DNA from: Furcasterigmium furcatum
Lineage: Eukaryota; Ascomycota; Sordariomycetes; Glomerellales; Plectosphaerellaceae
Assembly: GCA_001599815.1 (NCBI GenBank)
Contig: BCIA01000002.1
Span: forward strand, 2,763,626-2,827,625
Length of the DNA stretch: 64,000 nucleotides
Reading direction: 5' to 3'
The translations under genes and the position numbers were made by a program. The notes under the pieces were generated by a model. The model saw nothing but the letters and a program-made list of their open reading frames with translations, was not told where the DNA came from and did no database searches. Shown here piece by piece: positions 43,145 to 54,435 of the stretch (position 1 is its first letter; the number at the start of each line of letters is the position of its first letter).

Positions 43145-43807
43145 GAATGAGGAGCCGGGAAGACGAAGACTTGGAGAGTGTTTGTACGAGTTGAGAGTTG
43201 GCTGTATGATGAGACGCAGATATGATACGTCCCAGCACCGCTGAAGGACAGGCCGTAGGTAGAGCCCATACCAGTGGTCAATTCTACGATGATCTCATTC
43301 TCTCGAGATGGTCCTGGCTGGGGTCAGATTCTGAATTACAAGAATTCTTGGCTGAGCCAAGTTTTGGAACCGAGGCTTGATTACTGCTGCAGAGTATTGC
43401 CTCTGATCCGGGTTCGGGACATCACCCGGGCGGCTTCCGGCCCGATCCCGGGGGAAGCGGGGAAGATGCGGGGCCATCAACGGTGGCATGGCCCGGACCT
43501 GATTCACACCACTAACAGTATTCCCCGGGCCACTAATTAATGTGCCTCGGGATTTCAACCCCGCGCCTTCGATAGCATTGTGTCATCTCATGTTCCCCCA
43601 ACGGCACCTCACGCCTTAGCTCACCGACGCCCAAGGGACAGTATCGTGGCAGACTAGATTTGTCAGACATTCAGTTGTTGAGCCATCTCTCACTCTATAA
43701 TTGCACAAGTAGTAAAAGCTAGGTACCTAGCTTCACGAACTCGGCATCTCAGATCATCACTGCGGCCAACACAAAAACCCATCCGCCTGCCTCAGTCCTC
43801 CATCAAC
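43145..43807. other. Intergenic: lysozyme 3' region and NmrA-like promoter
   Basis: About 660 bases with no recognised gene. A CTATAATT element lies at about 43694-43701, some 110 bases upstream of the NmrA-like ATG. A GC-rich block lies at about 43,420-43,500. Confidence 0.4.
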
Positions 43808-44722
43808 ATGTCTATCCACAGCGTCGCAGTCATCGGTGCCAATGGCACCCTCGGGACCGTCCTCCTCGAATCCCTTGTCAACACCAAGTCGTTCACCATC
43901 ACCGCACTCATCCGCTCGGGTTCCCTCTTCACCCCGCCGTATCCCGCCTCCCAGGTCCGCGTCGCTCACGTCGACAAATCACTCTCCCTCCCCTCCCTGA
44001 CTGAGGCGTTCAAGGGACAGGACGCAGTCATCGCCTGCTTCCGCTTCTCCGACCCCGAGGCTCACATCCGCGTCGTCGAGGCCGCCTCCGCCGCGGGCGT
44101 CAAGCTGTTCATCCCCGCCGACTTCGGCAGCATCGACGCCGACAACAAGCGCGCGCAGGAGCTTGTGCCCCTGTACCGTCACAAGGTTGCCGCCCGCCGC
44201 CGCGCCGAGGCCCTTGCCGAGCAGAACCCGGCGTTCTCCTGGACGGGCATCGTGTGCGGCCACTTCTTCGAATGGGGCATCACCGAGGGCTTCTTCCACG
44301 CCTACCTGGACAAACAGGTCGCCGAGGTCTTCGACGGTGGCAAGCACCGCGCGAGCACCACGACGCTGACCCGTGTCGGGGAGGCCGTGATCCGCATCCT
44401 GCGCAGGTATCCGAATGAGACGATCCGGAACCGTACGCTGTTCATCCAGAGCTTCTGCATTGACCAAAACGAGCTCGTCGAGGCGCTTGAGCGTGCTACG
44501 GGGGCCAAGTGGTCCAAGAAGGATCTCGACTCGGAGAAGTTCATTGCGGAGAAGCGGGTGCTGGCAGAGGCCGGTGACAACGACGCGATCGAGGACCTTG
44601 TGTTCGTGGTCGGTACTCTGGACGCTGACTGGACGCAGAGGGACGACTTCTCGATGGATCTGCTCGGGTTCGAAGACGAGGACCTAGACGCCACCGTCCA
44701 GAGGGTGGTAGCATCGTCTTAG
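43808..44722 (+). CDS. NmrA-like / isoflavone-reductase-type NAD(P)-binding protein
   Basis: A single exon encoding 304 residues, typical for the family. SVAVIGANGTLGTVLLESL is the GxxGxxG dinucleotide-binding motif. VDKSLSLPSLTEAFKGQDAVIAC and VKLFIPADFGSIDADNKRA follow as in PCBER/NmrA-like reductases. TGIVCGHFFEWGI lies near the substrate pocket. No clear catalytic Lys is fixed, so it may be a reductase of aromatic or secondary metabolites or a redox-sensing regulator. Substrate unknown. It converges on the PDI-like gene, with 98 bases between stops. Confidence 0.88.
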   Translation: MSIHSVAVIGANGTLGTVLLESLVNTKSFTITALIRSGSLFTPPYPASQVRVAHVDKSLSLPSLTEAFKGQDAVIACFRFSDPEAHIRVVEAASAAGVKLFIPADFGSIDADNKRAQELVPLYRHKVAARRRAEALAEQNPAFSWTGIVCGHFFEWGITEGFFHAYLDKQVAEVFDGGKHRASTTTLTRVGEAVIRILRRYPNETIRNRTLFIQSFCIDQNELVEALERATGAKWSKKDLDSEKFIAEKRVLAEAGDNDAIEDLVFVVGTLDADWTQRDDFSMDLLGFEDEDLDATVQRVVASS

Positions 44723-44820
44723 CGAGAACAGGCGTGGTGCGATTCGAGACGAGAGAGAGAGAGCAAGCGACTAATGATTGAGAACGAACCAGATCTCCCG
44801 TAAACGACAATAGACTACAT

Positions 44821-46228
44821 CTACAGCTCATCATGCTTCTCCTCCGTCTTGGTATCTGCCTCAGGCTTGGCCTCCGTCTCGCTGTCCTCCAACACGACGC
44901 CCTCATCGACGGGGGGCAGGTTCTCCGTAGCCTCCTCAGGCGGTGGGTTCAGGTGCAGGATGTCCCTGATGAACTTCTCCACAATCTCCTCGTCAATGTC
45001 GCCGTGGCTGTACAGGCTGATGGTCTTCTCGGCGGGGACTTGGATGGCCATGGCGGGGAATTCCCACTTCAGGGTCATCTTGTGGACGACTTCGGGGAAG
45101 GTCAAGGGGTCGACGCTGACGATCTGGATGAGGTCGGCATATGTCTTGGCCACGGATCTCATCTTCACGGAGAAGGCCTCGCGGGCCGGGATCTCTGAGT
45201 CGAAGTAGTAGAGCACCGGGTGTTCGCCCTGAAAATTCCCGTCAGCGTCCGTCATGTGAGAGATTCGGCACCACCCACCTCCGTGAACCCTTGCACATTC
45301 AGCCTGGTCATCGGCTGGACGAGCTTCCTCATGCAGCCCATGACAAAGTTCTTCAGGCCGACGGTATTGTCATAGAAGCGATCCAGCGACTTTTCGACAT
45401 CCTCGACGTTGTTGTAGCAGCGCAGAACGGACGGGGCGTCCTCGCCCTCCTCATCGGCAGAGTTGTCTGAGGTTCTGGAGATGACGCCGAAGGAGGCCCG
45501 GTCATGGAGCTCCTCGGCCAGATTGTGGAAGCGTTTGTAGAGACCCTTGCCAGCGTCCTCGGGGCGGAGGTGGAGGATGAAGTTGACATCGTCGGAACTG
45601 GCGAAGCTGGTGAGGTTGGAGGTTTCGAGGCCGCTGACCACGGGAAGACGGGTGCGGCGGGCGAAGTCGAGGAGGCTGCAATGATCAAGTCAGGGGGTTG
45701 ATCATCAACGCCTCTGGAGCATGGTTGAGAGAGGCACTCACGGATCTGCCCTGCGAGGTCCTCGATATCTCGCGACCATCTTGCCTGTCAGGTAAGCCCT
45801 GACGGTGGGATAGTGGCGAACATCGTGCTCAAGGCACAGCTCTGGCTCAGCATCGCAGTCAACAGAGAGCACATTAGGCTCTTTTTCCTTGATGGCTGGC
45901 CACTCCCATTCCAGCATCTCGCTGTCGAAGCTGCAATCGTCAGTACAGGGAGTCTCTTGTCCGGGTCGAAATGCTCACTTCTTCAGGCTAACGACTGGTT
46001 GACCGTTAGCCGTTGTATTTTCGAGTGGGCAATAGCTTCGGAGGAGAACTCACAAGCAACAAGATTATATTCCCTCTCCTGGAGAGTCTTCTTGAAGTCG
46101 GCTTCGCCCACATGCTCGAAGGCAGACCACTTCACCTCCTCTTTGGTCTCCTCCGTCGACTCGGTTGCCGTGGCCAAGGAGGCCAGGAGCAAGCCCAGGC
46201 CCCAGAGACTCAGCATATGGCGTCCCAT
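44821..46228 (-). CDS. PDI-like ER protein without CxxC, ending HDEL
   Basis: Five exons on the minus strand (46228-46054, 45994-45979, 45930-45742, 45675-45279, 45228-44821) give 394 residues. A signal peptide (MGRHMLSLWGLGLLLASLAT) and the C-terminal HDEL place it in the ER lumen. The first thioredoxin-like domain keeps NVLSVDCDAEPELC, HYPTVRAYLTG and YRGPRRADPLLDFARR. The segment where PDI has CGHC reads LVAFVSLKNFDSEMLEWEW, so both redox cysteines are absent. Two further thioredoxin-like domains (b and b') follow, and the second catalytic domain is missing; the family norm is about 500 residues. Exon 2 is a 16-base microexon that restores frame and gives AFVSLKN. A chaperone or subunit role is more likely than isomerase activity. 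It is head-to-head with a prolyl 4-hydroxylase. Confidence 0.88.
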
Positions 46229-47154
46229 GGTAGATTCGTCTCGGAGGCGAAAGAAAAGTACAACTCGCTTGAGGTGGTTTAATTCTTGGACAGGCAACTC
46301 AATGGCTGAACAACCTGATCAGAAGGTCGATCTGAGAGGGCCAGCTAAGCGCTGAGAAGGATAAGCCTCAAGATCAAGTTCCTCTGGCCAGAAAAGACAG
46401 CAAAGAAGAGAGGAGAATCTTGAACACGGATGACAGATAGAGCCCAAGGTGTCCTCTTCAGATGTGTCGCTCTCTGTCCGCCGAGCCCGCCACCACAAGG
46501 GCTTTCCCCTCGGACATCATGCGACAACCGACCCTGGTTGACGGATCTATTATGCCCTTCAGCCGTCCCGCCAGCTTCCAAATTGGATCACGGAGCGAAA
46601 GAGGAAGGGTAGAGTGTAAATCTGGGGTCGTCCCCCCTCTGCACCGATGCAACCTCGGAACCTTTCTGCAGCGATATCCATCCGGCTGGTTGCGCCGAAA
46701 ACGGGGCATCACTGCGATTTAGCCGGCAATCTGGCCCATTCTTAGGACCCCGGACCAGGAGCTTCCCCTCATAATGGGTTGGAGATTGGGGTAGCCAGGG
46801 CCTGAGATGCTATATTCCCTCCCTGGCGCCCTTCTCGGGTGTTGGGGTGCGGCACGGAGACATCCTCCGAACAACCTCTTCTGGATGTGGCGGCGATAGA
46901 TTTGTGTTGCAACGGCGGGAAAAGCGCGTTTCGGAAGGAAGATGTGAGAAATGTGGCCTCATGCTCGCGTCTCCCGAGGCTTGGGAGGGAATTATCCCCA
47001 GCTTCGTCCTGTGTACACAATCAGCTGCGGCCCCTTGAATCCCCCCCGACTCCGTGAACGGTCTCGACAGTCTCGACACTCACCACACTCTCCCGTGATT
47101 TCCTGCGTCCCCCTCAGACAATTCAAGAGCTCTGTTGGAATATTCGATATTACC
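46229..47154. promoter_or_regulatory. Shared upstream region of PDI-like and prolyl 4-hydroxylase genes
   Basis: 926 bases between divergent ATGs. No other gene is seen; the several overlapping short frames have no domain pattern. I did not find a convincing unfolded-protein-response element by eye. Co-regulation is inferred from the arrangement. Confidence 0.4.
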
Positions 47155-48133
47155 ATGAAGTTGGTCGTTCTGGGAGCGCTCCTTGCGCTGGCTGGTGCTG
47201 CCATCGCCAACGAGGAGGAGCCTCAGCAGGCCATTGTTCAGGATGAGGAAGCCCAGCAGGCGGTCTCGAATGACGGAGACACTCAGCAGCCAATCTCTCT
47301 CGAGGACTTCGTCTGCGAGGACAACTACGAGATCAGCGTGTACTCCCGCGACCCCCTTGTCATCTACATCAAGAACTTCATCTCGCCGTTCGAGCGCGAG
47401 CATCTCCAGAGAGTGACGTGAGTTTCCCCAGCATAGCGAGTGGATCATAAGTTGTCGAGAGATCTCTGAACTCGTCCGTTCTACGATCCCCGAGGACCCA
47501 TTCATTGGCTGTCATATTTGCCCGACACACCCGGCTAACAGCTGTAGAAACGGCACCTTTGCGCGCTCCAACGTCGCATCCGCCGGCGGCGACGTCGTCT
47601 CCAACCACCGCACATCTTCCTCGACTGTGGTGGGCTCCGACGAGGTTACAAACTGCATCCACAAGCGCGCCGCCCACTTCCAGGGTTTGGACAAGCCCAT
47701 GTCCCACCTCGAGCCCATCCAGCTCGTCAGCTACGCCGTTGGCGAGCAGTACCACTTCCACCACGACTGGTTCCCCGCGGAGTCGAGCGGCGAAAACCAG
47801 CACGCTGGCGTCAACCGCGGTGGAAACCGGGTGTCGAGCTTCTTCACATACGTCGACGTGAGCGACGATATTGTTGGCGGTGGCACCCACTTCCCCAAGA
47901 TACCCGCCACCGGAGGCGAGGGATGGTGCAAGTATATCGAGTGCGACGATGAGTGGGACAAGGGCGTCACTTTCCGGGCTGTCCCGGGAAATGCTGTGTA
48001 TTGGACGAACCTGGTCGACACCCCTGACGGGGGTCGAAAGGGTGATGATCGCGTCCTTCACGCCGGTTTGCCGGTGATCAAGGGATCCAAGCTGGGTATG
48101 AACATCTGGACCAAGGAGGGCGACTTTGTGTGA
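47155..48133 (+). CDS. Secretory-pathway prolyl 4-hydroxylase (2OG-Fe(II) oxygenase)
   Basis: Exons 47155-47417 and 47548-48133 encode 282 residues. A signal peptide (MKLVVLGALLALAGAAIA) leads into a Gln/Glu-rich linker and then the P4Hc catalytic domain. Iron ligands are His159 and Asp161 (YHFHHDWF) and His259 (RVLHAGLP). Lys269, ten residues after the distal His, is the expected 2-oxoglutarate-binding residue. NRVSSFFTYVDVSDDIVGGG, THFP and GNAVYWTNL also match the family. It should hydroxylate prolyl (or related) residues in secreted proteins using Fe(II), ascorbate, O2 and 2-oxoglutarate. There is no ER-retention signal (ends KEGDFV) and no N-terminal dimerisation domain as in animal collagen P4H. 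It is head-to-head with an HDEL-bearing PDI-like gene. Confidence 0.92.
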
Positions 48134-48324
48134 GAACTGCGTATCAGCGAGGGGTTGAACTTTTGTACGTCTGGAAATACCAAATCTGTGTGACAGGAGG
48201 TTAACACGCCGCAAATGGATCGCTCAGGTCTCCGCCATTCCTGCGACGAGGGTCTATCAGTACTTCTCGGTTAGGTATCATACACACTTGCAAACGCACT
48301 TGGCGTGCAGAAAATCCACGTTGC
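48134..48324. terminator. Convergent 3' region between P4H and CHL1
   Basis: 191 bases between converging stops, holding both 3' ends. Nothing else is seen. Confidence 0.3.
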
Positions 48325-51087
48325 CTATGACTTTCTTTTCTCTCGAAAGAACGTGCTCAAGGCGCCCATAAGCTGAGGCAACCCACCGTTCTGGCTACCG
48401 TCCCGCATGCCGCCCCTGATCCAGCCAGGCAGCTTCCCCCTGATGCGTTCCGTGCCGTACCGGCGGTCGCAGAGCACAATCGCCGCGTAATCTCCTTTGT
48501 GGCGGATTGCCCTCCCGATGCTCTGGTTGACGGCTCTCATGCAAGCGTTCTCGTAGAAATCCCTGGCTGTCTGCTTGGCTATGCCTGCCGCTTCCTCGCG
48601 CTTCATCGGCGCCGGCTGATGGTCATGGCTTGTGAGGCGCGCGAGGGTTGCGACCTCGACGTACTCTGTCTTCGCCTTCCATTCTGGCGAGTTGATGTTC
48701 GGATAAGGCAGACCAACGATGACGACAGCTCGGCCGAGCCGGTCGGAGAAGTTGATACCTTCGCTCATCTTTCCCCCTACGACGCTGAGCAGCAAAGCTC
48801 CACGAGTCTTTGTCGTCGTGGAGCCGTTGCCGAGAATGGCTGTACTGTACGCATCGAGGACTTCGTCGCTGGAGCCGCCCTTGGATTCTCGAAAAACAGC
48901 CTTGCGGTCTTGCAACCGCTCCCAAATCGACCTCGATTCCCCTGGACTTTTCGCTTCCCACGTCGCCACAACTTCGTCAAGGTAGCCATAGCTGGGAAAG
49001 AAGACGACGACGCCATCTGGAACCACGGCACACATGTTGAGAATAGCTAGGCCTAGCTGGTTGACCATGGCTTTGTCGCTTCTTCGCTGAAAGCTGAACT
49101 CAAAGGTACTGGAAGCGTCGCCGGCCTTGGAGGCGGAAAGAGTCCAGACACAGAGGTTTGAGGGCGGGATGACATGCCCACAGCTCAATGTCGTCAGTTT
49201 CGAGTCGGCAAGATACGGGAAGAGGTGCGATTTGTAGTCATCGAAGGGTGACATGGTGCCGCCTGCGAGGATGACCGCTCGTGCTGATGTAGCGATGGAT
49301 GAGAAGGCATGCGTTGGTGACAGAAGGAGGTACGAAAGCTCGATATCAGTCTGGCTTCCTTGCTGCTTCTGGTAGAAGATGCGACCCTCAGAGCTCAGGT
49401 TTGTGAGTGACAGGAGAAAGGACGTCAAGGTGTGGAGGACTGGTGTCGAAGATCTGGCAAACCCCTTTCCCTGCTGTGCTTCTTCCTCGATATGAGCGAC
49501 ATAGCTCTCGATCTTGTATGCCAGCTTGGAAGACTGGATGTACTGTATGAGCTTGTAGAGGTTGATTTGGTCGATGCCCTTTGTCTGGAGGAGAGCTCTC
49601 GAGTCAACGACGCCATGCTCGTTCTAGATCAAGTCAGAAAATGTCAACAACATTCGTGAAACAACTGACCTTGAAACTGAGCGCCCCAGTCATCCACTCC
49701 GTGAGGCCTTCGATGACCCTGCCAACCTGCCCAACCGACACGCGGTTCTCGCCCTTCAGCTTCTTTCCGAACCGCTTCACGTAAACGCCTAGCATCTGCC
49801 GTGCTCTCTTCAGCCCGCTGAGGGAGATTTCCGAAGCATACACATTGGCTACAGCGTCCATGATATTATGAGCTTCGTCCACGATGACGATGTTGCCTTC
49901 CAGCTTGATGCCGAGCGCGTCTCTCGCACTCTTCTGGAGAAGGAGCGGATACGGGAGGGTGATGATCTCCGTACCTGCAATGGCTGCCCGCGATGCGTAG
50001 TATGGGCATACCTCGAGGGACTTTCCCAGATTGTACAGGTCCTCAATGTCAGGCAGCGTCGCGTGAGCGGTATCGCGGAATTGGTGTGTCTGGGTCAAAT
50101 TTTCGTCCTTTGGGACGTACGGACACTTGTCCTTGGACTTTGGCTTCTGCAGCTCGGCACACCGGTCATTGATGGCAGACTGTGACCCGAGGCGCGCAAC
50201 AGCTGGGTTTATGCAGAGCTTTTGCCGTGATGACAGGGGAAGATGCTTGACTGGCTCCTTCTTCACCTTCGAACCGGTCTCCGATTGTAGAGATACGGGC
50301 AGCGAAGAAGGAAAGGCCGGCCGACGCAGCTCGGATACGAATTGCGAGAGTTGAGAATGTGTTCTTGATGTGTAGAATATCTATTGAGGTTACTGACTGA
50401 GTGTGACAAATGCGTTGTGGAAGACAGCGCACCTTGACGCCGTCGTCGACAGCAGCATCGTCTTGATCATCCGACTTGATGCTCCCCAGGCCGAAACGGA
50501 CCAGGATGTCCCGAGTCTGCTTGTTGAGTCCGGACAGAGCATCTCCATCGGAGACACCCGAATCGTCGGCTTCATCTAGCAGCCACTCGTCCTCGTCGTC
50601 CTCTGCTCGCTTAGCCGTGGACTTTTGTCGGCCCTCGTCTATGCGGCGCCGCTTGACACTCCTGAGCTCCTCAGCTCTCTCCTTGAGCCGTATGGACTCG
50701 AGCTTCTTCTCGCGCTCTTCCCACAGTCGAGCCAGGTCATCACGCTTGCGCTGGAGTGTTTGCTCCACGATCCATGCGGGTTCATCCCGAAGTTCGGGAT
50801 TAAGAGAGTCGAGGGAGACTTCATTTTGGCTAGACTTGTGCTTTCGGAGCCAAGTAAGAGCCGCACAGATGAGAGAGAGTGACTTGCCCTGGGAGGCATT
50901 AGTCCAAGCCCAATCCAAAGTCACTGTGTCACCTTCAACTGACCGTGCCGGTCGGGCTTTCGAGGATGCCTATTTGCCCGTTACCAGCTTGCAAGACATC
51001 ATAGGCGGCTGTCATAAATTGAGTCTGGACATCGTAGGGAGTAAAAGGATGGCTGAAGTCCAGAGTCTCGCCAACATCGGCCTCCAT
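48325..51087 (-). CDS. CHL1 homologue: ATP-dependent DNA helicase CHL1 (DDX11/FANCJ-like, XPD family)
   Basis: Nuclear 5'-3' iron-sulfur helicase needed for sister-chromatid cohesion and replication-fork integrity. Exons 51087-50944, 50888-50433, 50380-49670 and 49623-48325 give 869 residues, normal for fungal Chl1. The Q-motif region FTPYDVQTQFM is followed by Walker A ESPTGTGKSLSLICAALTWL, then a charged insert typical of Chl1. The helicase Ia motif is YTSRTHSQLSQF. Four Fe-S cysteines are present (KLCINPA, DRCAEL, KCPYVP, EVCPYYA). The DEAH box is IVDEAHNIMD. Later motifs include SVVGGKMSEGINFSDRLGRA and NQSIGRAIRHKGDYA. Intron 1 cuts Walker A between GT and GKS. It is divergent from the uL15 gene, with 337 bases between starts. 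Confidence 0.96.
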
Positions 51088-51424
51088 TTCGATGCCGGCG
51101 GGGACTGGTGAGTCTCGGTGAAAACGGCAGCAGTTGGATGGCCTGGTCGAAAGAAACTAAGCTGACCGAATCGGCTTTTGCGAAAGCACCGATTTAAGGG
51201 TACACACTGCTTAAATGCGTTATAGTGATGCGGCCCGTTCAAGACAAGAAGTGCGCCTTGTACTGGCGGCAAGCACGTGACCTCGCCCACTGAGGGCTCG
51301 GTCGGATTTTCCCCCCACACCAATTTTCAAAATCTGCTGGGGCTACACTTCGAAATCTCTCGGACCTCATCAAGCGCTCGCGATCCTCTGTCACCACAAC
51401 ATCGCGACCTCGACAACCGACGCC
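51088..51424. promoter_or_regulatory. Bidirectional promoter, CHL1 / uL15
   Basis: 337 bases separate the ATGs of CHL1 (minus) and uL15 (plus), so both promoters must lie here or inside the leaders. No TATA box is apparent. Confidence 0.5.
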
Positions 51425-52405
51425 ATGCCGACCAGACTCTCGAAGACCCGCAAGCAGTACGTTACCCGCGACTTGGTTTCCATTGTGCGATTCGAATAGG
51501 ATGCGTATGGTCGTCGTCGTCGTCCGGAAGAGCTTGGACGAGGGACGCAGCTGCCCGTCGGCGACGACCTACCATGGGAACAGATTGAAGCATTGAGACA
51601 AGACCATAGAGCTGACAGACTCTTCACAGTCGCGGCCACGTCTCCGCCGGACACGGACGTGTCGGCAAGCACCGCAAGCATCCCGGTGGTCGTGGTATGG
51701 CCGGTGGTCAGCACCACCACCGTACCAACCTTGACAAGTACCATCCCGGTTACTTCGGTAAGGTCGGTATGCGGTACTTCCACAAGCAGCAGAAGTATGT
51801 GAACGCCCTCCCGAACCGATATTTCGACGATTAGGATCGATGTGCTCTGGCTCTCTTGTTTGGACGACTTCGTGGGCGATGCAAAGTCGACTGGAAAAAG
51901 TTTTTGGTGGTCTGCAAACGTTCGGTGGGGGAAACAGAATGATGCGGAGCCGGACTTTGCAGCCTCGACACCGACAACATGCGACGTTCGAGCCTACGAT
52001 GTACGACCCTGGGGTTTTGAGCGGGGGTAGCCAGAGCACATTGATCCGATCGACGCGATGACCGACACCCCTTCACTGGTGCTAACCATTGGCAGCCACT
52101 TCTGGAAGCCCGTTGTCAACCTGGACAAGCTCTGGACCCTCATCCCCGCTGAGGAGCGCGCCGCCTACCTGAACGGCGAGAAGAAGGACACCGTCCCCGT
52201 CATCGACCTCCTGCCCCTCGGCTACTCCAAGCTGCTCGGCAAGGGCCGCATTCCCGAGATCCCTATCGTCGTCAAGGCCCGCTGGGTCTCTGCTCTCGTA
52301 CGACCCCTCCACTCACACCTGGAACTTCATCAGAGAACTAACCTCGCATCACAGGCTGAGAAGAAGATCACCGAGGCCGGCGGCGTTGTTCAGCTCGTGG
52401 CATAA
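51425..52405 (+). CDS. RPL28 homologue: 60S ribosomal protein uL15 (L28/L27a)
   Basis: Component of the large ribosomal subunit. Exons 51425-51456, 51630-51794, 52096-52297 and 52355-52405 give 149 residues, exactly the eukaryotic length. MPTRLSKTRKHRGHVSAGHG, GGRGMAGGQHHHRTNLDKYH, FGKVGMRYFHKQQNHFWKPV and the C-terminus KKITEAGGVVQLVA are near-invariant in the family. The first two introns (173 and 301 bases) are longer than most in the window, a known tendency of fungal ribosomal protein genes. Donors are GTACGT, GTATGT and GTACGA. It is strongly expressed in all known cases. Confidence 0.97.
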
Positions 52406-52949
52406 ATCAAACGAAGCCTGGGATTAAACGGACTGGACTACAGAGGAAAAAGGGGAGCCAGCGGATGAAACACATGCATGACGGATGCGACGACGGCATG
52501 CTCGCGTCTGGAACTGCTACGGCAAGCGGACGACGCCTATTTGTCACTTCAGAGCCGGTGGGACAGGGAACGGGCCTGGGATGGCTTCTCGCGCATTTTG
52601 CATGAAGGATTGACTTCACGGAGTTAGACCGAATGAAAAAGGGTTGATCTTCTGAAGGAATGGCTGGGCATCACCACCACAACCACCACCTACTACACAG
52701 TCCCCCCTGATGGCACAATGCGCGGGTATGGGCTCTGGCCACTCTGCTGTATTAATGCCGTGTGCAGATATCTGAACCTGACGATAATGACAAAATGCTT
52801 CCGCCTGACGCCGCCCCTTTCCAGCCAGCAGGTGGGATGATTCTCTACCACCAAACGCCGTTCGTTCCCAAGTTAAAGCCATTGTAGCCGAGGTATCGTA
52901 CAAGAAGTGTATGAACGCCGCATCCATGAGCCGCCCCGTGCCCCGTCTA
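52406..52949. terminator. Convergent 3' region between uL15 and CDC7
   Basis: About 540 bases with no gene recognised; 3' UTRs of both genes. A short CCACCACAACCACCACCTAC stretch lies near 52,674. Confidence 0.35.
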
Positions 52950-54435
52950 TTATGCCACTAGATCCATCTCATCTTCTGCTTGCGGCTCCTTGAGGAACTC
53001 ATGCTCGAGGGCCTCCCTCGCGCTGATGCGTTTCGACGGATCCAGCTCGAGACAACTACCAAGGAAGTCTACTGCTAGCAGCTCCTCCTTCGTCAATGGC
53101 CGCGGGGCAGGGTCTCCCGGCTTGTCCCCCCCGGTGCGGCACGTCGACCACAGGATTATTTTTTCTAGCGAGAACCCCTGGCCCCCGATCGTAGGAATGT
53201 TGGTGTCGAACATGCACCCGTGCAGCAAACCTGCCTGTTTCATTCGCCTCGCGCCGAATATGGTCGCAATCTCAATCATGGCCTCGACGTCGTCGGCGCT
53301 GTTGAAGAAGGGGAAGCGCTTGCTCATGATGGTGAGAAGAATGACGCCCGCGCTCCAGATGTCGATCTTGGTTGTCTGCTCCGTACATTTGAAGAGCACC
53401 TCAGGGGCGCGGAAGCCTCGAGTGCCGGCGCGGTTGGCGCGGCGTGATGGCCGGGTGTCGTTTTTGGGATAGCCTGTCTGGGGGCCGTTGACGGCACCGG
53501 CACTGTTCTGAATCCGTTGCTTTCGGGCTTCGCGTGTTTCGTGGCAGAGGCAGGGCTTGCAGTCCGAGCCTTCTCGCTCGGCGAGGCCAAAGTCGACGAG
53601 GACGCCTCGGCGGGAGTCGGGATCATAGAGGAAATTTGTGGGCTTAATGTCTCTGTGCAGGATCTTGTTGTCGTGCACGGCGGCGAGGGCGGTGAAGAGG
53701 GATCGAAGGTAGATGATCATATCAGACACCTTCATGTTGCGGAAGTAGTCCCGGAAGTCCTCGTGGCGGAAGTACGGGAGGATCACGACGACCTGATCTG
53801 TGAACCGGAAGGCCGTGATCAACGGGCAGACAGAGGGACAGTTGCGCAGGTCATTGAGGAGCTCGATCTCGTTCAAGATGCGGACCGGGGAGGAGGTGAC
53901 GTAGATTTTCTTGATGGCGACAAACTTGGCTCGTCGGCGGGCTCCTTCGCGGGTGTTGTAACTGTGTTGGCGCTTCAATGGCGGAGGGGTCCATTTAGAG
54001 GACGGGTTCTCCTTCTCGTCGAAGTCCCATTCGTTCTGGTAGTGCTCGTATTGAAGGTCTTCGGCCTTGTAGACTGTTGAAAAGGTGCCTTTATGCAGGA
54101 CAGTGTCAGCGCAATTGCTCTCCCATCCCTAGGCTTTCTCGCATACCTTCTCCAATGCGCTTGATCAGGCGGTATTGTTGCTGAAAGCCATTCGGCAAGC
54201 AGTCGTATAGCCTGTCCATGTCTTTCCAAGTGGCCGAGTCAACCGGCTCGTTGTCATCTGAGCTCTCTGATTCCGGAGTCTCGTCCTCTGCTTGGTCTTG
54301 GTCCTCGCCTTCCTGCTCTTCCTCCGTTCGATGCTCAGACTCTACCATCATCTCTGTGTCCTCGGTTCGCGGCGCATCTTCATGGATGAGGAAGTTCTCT
54401 CCCTCCCGCCGACGAACGAGTTGCTCTTCTTGCAT
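52950..54435 (-). CDS. CDC7 homologue: CDC7/Hsk1-type DBF4-dependent protein kinase
   Basis: Ser/Thr kinase that triggers origin firing by phosphorylating MCM2-7. Exons 54435-54147 and 54088-52950 give 475 residues. Residues 1-70 are very acidic (EDQDQAEDETPESESSDDNE). The kinase begins LIKRIGEGTFSTVYKAED, with the glycine loop split by the intron. FVAIKKIYVTSSP holds the ATP-binding Lys. The catalytic loop is ILHRDIKPTNFLYD, and LVDFGLAERE is the DFG motif. The activation segment is GTRGFRAPEVLFKC after a long insert containing clustered Cys (CKPCLCHETR), as in other Cdc7 kinases. IGGQGFSLEKIILWSTCR is the Cdc7-specific region before the last helices. It is divergent from condensin CND1. Confidence 0.95.

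Noticed and set aside
51457..51629. Intron 1 of uL15 begins GTACGTTACCCG, close to the start of the introner pair
   Set aside because: After about 18 bases the similarity fades and its 3' end is unlike GATAG. GTACGT is a common donor here, so chance is sufficient.
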